A DNA stretch of 64,000 nucleotides, taken from NCBI GenBank assembly GCA_047967505.1, contig CM106539.1; one strand, given 5' to 3'. Positions within the stretch are counted from its first letter, which is position 1. Every line of letters begins with the position of its first letter. The notes under the pieces are model-generated. The model ran no database searches. It was not told the DNA's origin and was given only the letters and a program-made list of their open reading frames with translations. Source of the stretch: Dipteris shenzhenensis (taxonomy: Eukaryota > Polypodiophyta > Polypodiopsida > Gleicheniales). The translations under genes and the position numbers were made by a program. Shown here in pieces: positions 49,401 to 58,400 of this stretch.

Positions 49401-52400
49401 ATCATCAGCATGGCAGCAGCTCAAGAAGGAATTAGAAGAAATCAAAGGTCTAAAAGACATAACAAGGATGGATGGAAAATCATCCTATGAGGCCTAGATC
49501 AGAAGTGGTCTTTGGTGTACAGAATGCAAGGGTTCTGGCCATGGTCATTGGGAGTGTCCCTCTAAGCACAAGGTACCTACTTCTACCTTCTTCTGTACAT
49601 TTTGTGAAATCCATGGACATGATGCTTCCGAGTGTAGGTACCTCAAAGGGTTAATGAAGCTTCTACTAGAGTATTCATCAGGGAAATCCCTAGTGGCTGC
49701 AATCAACAAAGCTACACTGGTAGCTTCTAGCCCGGCTTGTACCTTTTGCTCCTGGAAAAGCATCTGAGCCACCTTCCATTCCTATCATTCCACCCCCATT
49801 GCTTCAAGCCCCTGCACACAATCCGGTTGGGGCACCATACTTTTATCCTCAGCCCTGTTATGCACCGTACCAACCACCTACTCTCGGAGTTAAATATGGA
49901 CAGTACTATGAACGCGGTCGACGGGGTGGTTTTCGAGAAGGTCGCGGAGGCGTTGGTCGAGGCACCAACCTTAGAAGACCTATCATGTGTTATCGATGCA
50001 GAGAGTACAGCCACTACCAAGATGATTGTCCACAGCCGTTTGGAGGACCCTCTTGCACATAGTGCAACACAAATGATCACTACAGTAGAGACTGTCCCAA
50101 TGCCAGAGGTGAACCAACATCCCAAGTCAACATGGTTGATGTGGTAGTGGCAGGGGAGGGCAACAAACCCCATTTGATTGGTGCAGTGTTGGGAGTTGTG
50201 ACAGGGTCACAAACAAAGGATGGTGATGTTATGCACGACTCTGTCTCAACACCATCGGCGGCCTCGTCACCGACCAGTATCAACTCCGTCCCTAGTAGTG
50301 CATCCCCTCCGAAGTCACCCCCTCCTTCCAAGTTAAGGTCACCTCCTCCCTCCAGGGTGGACAATGGGCCAAGGAATACATCTTTCTCGTCCTCTCCTGT
50401 TAGTCGATCAGAAAAATCACCAAAGTCCTCACAACCATCCAGGCTCGTCAATAGCTCGAAAAGTGGCCGACCGTCCGATGACCAATCTATGCCTTCAAGG
50501 TATCAAGCGGTGGTCAAGAGTGTCATCAATGATCTTCAAACTAGTAGTTCCGAGGAGGAGGGAAGCACACCTTAAGGAAGAGGTCTCTTGTCAACCTGGA
50601 AGAAGAGGACTTTGATGAGGTATTCACTATCCCTCTCCAGGAGACCTTGGCGCGAAACAACCGCGCTACCAGAGCACCTACAGATTACATCGGACTCAAT
50701 CGTCTAGCGAGTGTGGCAGCCTTGGACGCAGTGGAGCAGAAAGGCATGAAGGCCAGCTTTGAAGAGCTAGGCAATGTTATCAACATGGCTGATCGCATGT
50801 CTTTTAATGATAGGTATGCTTGGGCTCAAACGTTGTTGCATTTACATCACAGAATCGTGGATGACACCTTTGCCCAATTAGGGGCTGCTGTTTTTAATGC
50901 AATAGGCCATACATAGATGCTCTTGTGCCAGAAGCAACAAGGCTCGAAATGGAAAAAGAAACACACGTGCAAGAGCAACAATACAACGAACAGCTCCAAA
51001 GCAGCACTTACATTAGAGGGACTCTCAACTCCAAAAGGTTTTATGCACACAGCGCAGAAAGAGATAGTAGGCTGGCACAAGACCAAAGTACACTTCAAGC
51101 CAAACATGACTGCCTAGCCACTTCCCATGCTGCAGCAGAGAGGAGGATAGCTGAGTTGGAGTCTCAGCTTTAGATTCAAGAGCAAGGCCTCAAGGAGATT
51201 CAGGAACATCACTCTGCATTACAAGATACACATGCCACAGTCCATGCAGAGCTACTATCCCTACAGGCAGAGCATACTACTGTGCAAGCTGAGCTTACTA
51301 CTGTGCAGTCCGAGCGTGACCTCTACAGATCAAAATATCACAGATATAAAGGAAAATATGAGGATCTCTGGAATGTGATGGACACTGTGGAGGCAGAGAA
51401 TGATCAAGTGTCAGGAGTTAGCACCATCTTAGGGAGAGATGAACAATGACATATGTTTCAGCAGGAGGGTTTTTGTATATAGTTATCTTGTTTGCCTCCT
51501 TTGGCATCTCTTGTTAGCCTGTCGGCTTCTCTACTGGTCTCCACACCTTTAGCTTTGCAAGCCGTGAGAAATTTCCTCATATGAGCTTCCACGTCCTCAT
51601 GGAGGTGGCCTTTGAACTTCTGAGTCTTCACATGGACCTTGTTGAGTAACTCGAGAAGTCTAGCTTTTTCTGCAGGACTAAGAACCGCCATCCCCACTCC
51701 AGAGGCTGAAGCAGGTGCAAGAGTTCAAGGGCCTGCCGGTGAAGCAGTAATGATTGTGAGTGCTATGGAGGATGAGACGACACCTCCCGTAGAAGATCAC
51801 AATCATGAAGTCACTACTGAAGTAGCCATAGAGAAAGTGTACACAGATGGTACTACATACACTGAGGGCCTCGGTGCTGTAGAGGAAAAGGGTGAGAATA
51901 TGGAAGATGGGGGGGTTAAAGAGAATTGGAGAGAAGTTGGGAAAGAGAGGGAGGATGGGAGAAAGAAAGAAATTCTATTAACGTCTGCTGGAAACCAAAA
52001 GGTCTATGGGACAGCAAGAAACCCTCTAGTACATCTGCTTTAGGGAGGGCACATGGCAGCTCCCAAGGAGTGCAAAAAGCAATCCCAATTATTTAGAGTA
52101 CCTACATGATATTTTGGAAAGTAAACAGCCATACATCAGTTTAAGACTGAGAGTCTTTTGGTTTTGATTTAAACTCTCTGATTAGTGCTACCCCTTCACG
52201 GTAAACTGCCCATTTTCCATCCTTTCTGGCAGCCCTAACTTGAGCTAATTCAGTTGCCTTAATCTTGAGTTGGGTTTGTGTAAGCTCTTCTGCTATCCAT
52301 ACTTTGGTGCCCTTCAGCTTGTAAGATTGTCGAAGAAGCTTGATCCGCATATCTTTTGACTTCAGTGTAAGGATTGCATGACCTCTATAGTGTAAAATAG

Positions 52401-55400
52401 AAGCTGGCCTGGAGTCGTCATCATCCTGCTCATCATCATTCACCCATTCGATGTTGGGCAAACTTGATTTAATCTTTGTCAATATTTCACTATATGTATC
52501 CTCCTCTTTGTACCAATCTTTTGGGAGCCCCCCTATTCTAATCTTCAGCACATTATCACATCTAGCTTCGTGTTCTTTAATCTCTGCTTGGATATCAGAC
52601 TTACTTGCTTTGCTGTCCACTTCCACAAACACTTCCTTCCTAGCAGTTTGTACTTCAGTGTGAACAAGATCTTTGACTGTAGAGATTATCTACGGGGTAG
52701 GGGGGGAATCCTTACAAGATTTTACAGCCTCATCAATTGCTGCCTGCTTACCAAGCCCTTCCAAGATGTGAAGTCGGGCCTTTACTTCTGCTAGCTCCAA
52801 TCGTAGCTCTCTCACTGCCTGCTGCAGATAAAAAATCTGATCCTGTTGCCCGAGGATTGGGCCGTTTTTCCTTCTTGTTGGTAATTCCATGCGTATGGAG
52901 AGGGTGTCATGACTGAAACTGTAGAGTACTGAGTCCTGGTGGATGTTGAAGGAGTTGAGGGGGTTGAGGGGGACTTGGAGGAGAGGGTACGAAAATCCAT
53001 AGTTGGCTGTATGATGAACCCCCCTGGCTTAACCTAACCCCCGGGTTGGGTTGGGGGTTTAGCCCAACTTAGGGTTAGAGGGAATGTGAAGAGGAGGAAG
53101 GTAGGCTGGGCCATGCTTTGCTGGCCATATTTCCTATTACCCCCTGGCTGAGCTAACCCCCTAGTTGGGTTGGGGGTTCAGCCCAACTAGGAGAGGCTAC
53201 GGGAGAAGGGGCGGAGAGGCTACGGGAGGGGGGGGGTGGAGAGGAGGGCGGGGGGGGGGGGCGGGGGGGCGGAGAGGCTATGGGGAGGGGCTACGGGAGG
53301 GGGCGGAGAGAGAGAGGCTACAGGAGGGGAGGGGCAGAGAGGCTACGAGAGGGGAGGGGCGGAGAGGCTACGGGAGGGGAGGGGCGGAGAGGCTACGCGA
53401 GGGGGGGGGCGGAGAGGCTACGGGAGAGAGAGGCTAAGAGAGTAGTTGGGAAAGAGAGGGACGGGGTTGAAGTCATGTTGGATGAGTAGGCAGTAGAGAA
53501 GGAAGGAGATAGTGGAAAAGGCAACATAGTTGTACACGATGGGTAGGGGCATGGCCGGGGAAAAAGTACCCATACTCCTCCAGTACCTTCTAGTTCTCTC
53601 ACTAGCTCCTTTAAAGGTATCCAAACTACTCGGCATAAGACCTCTCTCTCTAGGACCCTAGAATACCACTTCACTCATGCTACTCAACACCAGCAGTGTC
53701 CCACCATGATCGCCATATGCTGTCTGAGGAGGGGGCGGAGGGTCGTACCACTTTCGGAAGTGTTACCGGAGGCCTAGGGCCGCTGGTGCGAGGGGCAAGC
53801 AGGGATGTGCCAATAGTGTCACCGATGGTGTGAGCGATCGAGTGCAAGAGTGATGGAAGCCAAGCGGAAATCACAAGAGCCATCCTCCAACATGAATGGA
53901 ATGGAACTCAAGCCACATGACGCAGGGTCCATCATACCAAGTGAAGGGGGATGAAGAGGAAATACACGAGGTGAAGGTGTGGGATTAGTTTTTGACAGTA
54001 GTCCCACCGAGCTTGACCATTCACCGATGAGGAGCTCTGCGAAGCCCTCAAGGCCCTCCCACCTCAAAAGCACCCTGGAGGATGACTTGACCCCGGCCTT
54101 CTTCCGTTGCTTTTGGAACTTTATTCTCACCCCATTGCGAATGGCTTGTCAGGAGATCTTTGAATTAAATCACTGCCTTAGTCCTTGAGTTGGGGCTGGA
54201 TTTGCTTGATCCTTAAGGGAGGGATCAACTGGACCAAATCTCTTAGTTTCTTTGCAAGGATAGAGGAGGTCCAGGATGCTGGGCTACCTTTGACGTTCTT
54301 TGGATCCCATGGGGGCAGATAACTGTTGGAATATGAAGCCAAAGTGAGTCTAAAATGAGTGTTCTAGGTGGTCTAGGTGTGTTTTATAGTCTAGTGAGTC
54401 CTAGACATGCCATGTGTCATATTGGGAGCTATCCCATATACACTATGGCTTTCTAGAGTCTAGTGTCACACTATATAGTGTTGTACTTGTCTATTGTCTA
54501 TCATATCAGTCAACATCAAGCTCTTTGGTATTATGTGAGTACTTGTTCATTGCTTTCATTTTCTTTTCATTTCATTTCCATTATGCTTGTTATCTTTTCC
54601 TTCCCCTTCCAAGAGGTTGAGGTGAGCGAGGCCAATGAAGCTACTCTACCTCCTCCTCCTTGGAAGGCTGCCCTCTTCTCTCCTTCCTTCAGCTACATCT
54701 TTCTATGACCTGCGAACGATGTGACACTTCTATACAGATCTAGAAGCAGAATCACCGCTTTGTGTCTTCAGCAAAGTTGTAGAGGACCTTGATTACTACA
54801 AATTTCGTTTTTACATCACTGCAATCCGAGTTTTCTGTGAAAAGTTACAGCCCTTGAAAGAAGTGACGAAATTTGTTTCTGCGCGTGAATTTTGTTATGG
54901 AGCTGAATGATTTAACAACCCAAGCATGATGCAGCCAGCTCAACATGGAGCTGTCAATCCTCTTCATCCTTGACCTCTACTCCAACCCGCCATTTGTTCC
55001 TTCTGCCCGACATTCTATTTATTGGAGCTGCTGCCCGCAAGTTGGTGCCCGTCATTCTCTTGGAGCTGTTGTCCTTCTACTTCTGTCTGCCACTTCTAGA
55101 GGAGAGTATGACCTTTACCATTTCTGCAACAACTTGATTCATCCTCGCTATCTTGTGCTGACAATCTGCGTCACAATTTGCTTGGAGGAGGATTATTTTC
55201 GAGGTTGTCATCCCTATTTGATGCACACTATCTCTTGGATACTTTGTAATCAATTACTTCAGGACAGTTTTTTTTTTGGTTGCAAGAAAGAGACTTCTAT
55301 TAAGAGAAAAAACCCGCGAGAGCAAGCTCAGAGCAGAATACATCATGAAATCATCAGGATAAATAAACCCCCTCAAAATGAGGTGGAAAACAACTAAGGC

Positions 55401-58400
55401 TAAGTATGAAAGTGCCACCTCAACCCTGTAAGAGTCTCAGAGAAGAAAGAAGAATCCTTCCATTCCCTGAAGAAAGAAGCCCTCCTACCTGAGGCTGCAC
55501 GGGAGTCTCCCTACATACTCGTCCATACAGCCATCAAGGTATGTATGGTGTCTATCCAGATACTAGCCAATGTGTGCGAGGGATGAACCTGAGTTCCCTC
55601 CAATGCCTCTGTGCATCTGGATCTCCAGATATGCTAGGCTGCTATGCTCGCCAGAATCTCCCAAGAGGTATCCACAGAGGCATGTACAGCTGCAAAAGGA
55701 AGGTGTAGTGCCACATCCAAAGAACATGACTCAACCTGATGACATCGAATCGAAATGGATCGAGAAGAGTCAAGTCTCTCTTAGAAGACTTGAGGCCCCG
55801 TAAGAGAAAGCCAAGCCACTAAGCCCCATGTCATACAGAATGGGGAGTGGGCAAAGTGATTGAAAATCCTGGCTACCCCCATTCAAATCATCCTCCCTGT
55901 CTGCAATCCCATAAGCAATGCTGAATCATCTCCAAAGTAGAGAGGCAATGAGAGCAAGTAGGGTCAGCTCCAAATCTGGATCTCCAAAGGTTCACTGCGA
56001 TCCCACCATGGATAGAAAGCCAAAAGAAAAGATTGATCTTTCTATTTCTGTGGGATTTCCAGAGTCTCTTCCAGAAGCACCTTTGCAAATCTGCAATGAT
56101 ATCAAATGCCTCCCAATGAGAAACTCTCAAAGGTCTCCAACGTCTACTACTGAGCTGAAATCTCCTGGCATTATTGACCGTGTAGCGAAAGAAGGGGATG
56201 CTCTTCTCTCGATGCCCTTCGCCAATCCACTCCCACTCTCCAGGGTCCCACTGCAAATACCTAATGGAAACTCCCCCGTAGAGCCAAATTCTCCAAGAAC
56301 CGGTGGAGAGAAGCTGGGGGTGTGGGTCAAGGAACCACTCTGAATCTAATCCCTGCAACAAAAGACCTACAACCCTGATAGGCTGAAAAGCAGACGCAAG
56401 TAAGATGTCCTCTGTGGACCTGAGCAATCTGCCACCATCATGTACACTAAAAACCAAAGCATCCTCATGTGCATCTCGAAAGGCCAAAACCTGAAGAGGA
56501 ACACCACCTCTCGTAAAAGTACCTACCCAAGTGGAGCAAGTGAGTGGCATATCATCTGTGTCTACCCAATCCGCTGGAAGGGCTGCCTCAATCTGCAAGA
56601 TCCTCCATGCACTCCGTCTAAGATGTCCTGCCAACTAAGATTTAGTCTCCTCTGGAAGCCTACAGAAAGCTTTCCATGACCCCAATGATGAGGCGGGTCC
56701 CCTCTCCCATCTGGACCACTGCATGTAGAGTGAAGCACCAAGTGGTTTGCCAAGATCATCCAATATACTGTCATTCCACATGATCGGTTGCCTATCAATC
56801 TCTTCACGAGAGGAAGGGGGAATCCTCTGAAGAGTGCTTCTGAAACTGGCCCATGCTTTCCGAATGGCAACCATGAGAGGGGACGAAGGAGACCTGAGGT
56901 GTGCAGCGGTGAAAATCCACCTAATACTGCCCATCCAATCTCCTCCTAAAGAAGGTGTGCATGTCTGTATGCTGCTAATAAAAAATGCCTTGCACGGCTC
57001 CTGCCCTGGCATAAGTCCCCACACCACCATCTTGCAGAGTAAAGCTCTACACTGTAAATATGGATCAATAATATTGAGACCCCTTCCTATGTAGGGAGGA
57101 TAAGGGTCTCCCAAGCCACCCTCGCTAACGCATCTGCTGTGCCATCAAGCCCACTCTATAAAATAAAATTTGATCGGTCTCCTAAGCTAAATGATGCAAT
57201 CCCTAGAACGGCACCAGCATGAACAAATAAACCAGGCCGTGGCCAAGAGGACCTGGTTGACCACCACAACTATAGAGGCAAGATCTAGCTTGGTTGAGCT
57301 CCAAAAAAAGAGCTTCCTCCTGATGCTCTTCACATGGGAGCAAACTGCTGCGTGGAAGAAATATCCAAGCCAACCTGGCAGCCCAAATACTTGACTCGCA
57401 CACCCCTCTAAACCCAGGACATAAATTTGATGAGTTAGCTCCCTAAAATTTTGGGGCTTTTCTGTTTCTTGTCTTCCCTTGGCATAATTGAAGCCTTTGC
57501 TATGTAAATCTTTTTGGGGATTCCAAAATCCATGTAAAATCATCATTTATTTGTATTTTTTATTTGGGGATTTTGCTACCTTAAGCAAAATTAACCCAAA
57601 TTGAGGCTTCTTTCCGACATCTGGTGATTCTCCGACCGGCATTTTGAGAGTCACCATGTGAGTGCTCCATGTAGCTACCCCATGGACTTCACCAATATCT
57701 TTATTGGGGCATTCCTACGTAGTGCTTCATCGACATCTTCATCGACACACAGGAATGGGCACTCATATGTGCCGCCAACTGCTTGGAGAACATCTCTTAC
57801 TCAAAGAGATCTATTTTTATTATTCCTACAACTTGATGTATTTTGGGGTCCTCTACCCTGGGTAGTCCCCCTAAAATTATATGTATTGAGTGTTTGGTTT
57901 TCATTTAGTCTAAGGTCCTCTGCCTTGGATAGTCCTCCTAAAAAGATGTATTGGTTTTCCTATTCTGGTGTGTGGCTTCCTAACATGTCCTATTATGAAG
58001 CCAAGGGGGGATGTATTGTGGGAGCCATATGTATTGGCTTTGATAGGTCTCGTTATTATCAGGCCTGGCTGAGTTCCAAGATGTTGGTTTATTCCTAAAC
58101 CTACGAGCTGGTCATGTAGCCATGCTATAACGTGAGCCTCTAAGCATGTTGAGTCTCAAGCCATGAGAGTGCTTGGATCAACCTCTGAATACGCTCATGC
58201 TTTAGCCTCTGAGTTACACAGGGTGCACAGTTTGATGACTGTCATTGTCATGTTCTGTTCTTGGTTCCATTCCAGTAGTCTCTCACCTTGCCTTCATGGG
58301 GGGGTGTTGGAATATGAAGCCAAAGTGAGTCTAAAATGAGTTTTCTAGGTGGTCTAGGTGTGTTTTATAGTCTAGTGAGTTCTAGACATGCCACGTGTCA

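Noticed and set aside
53165-53489. Gly/Arg/Glu-rich open frames in three plus-strand frames
   Set aside because: All three frames are open because of the 25-bp G-rich minisatellite; no gene-like composition outside it.
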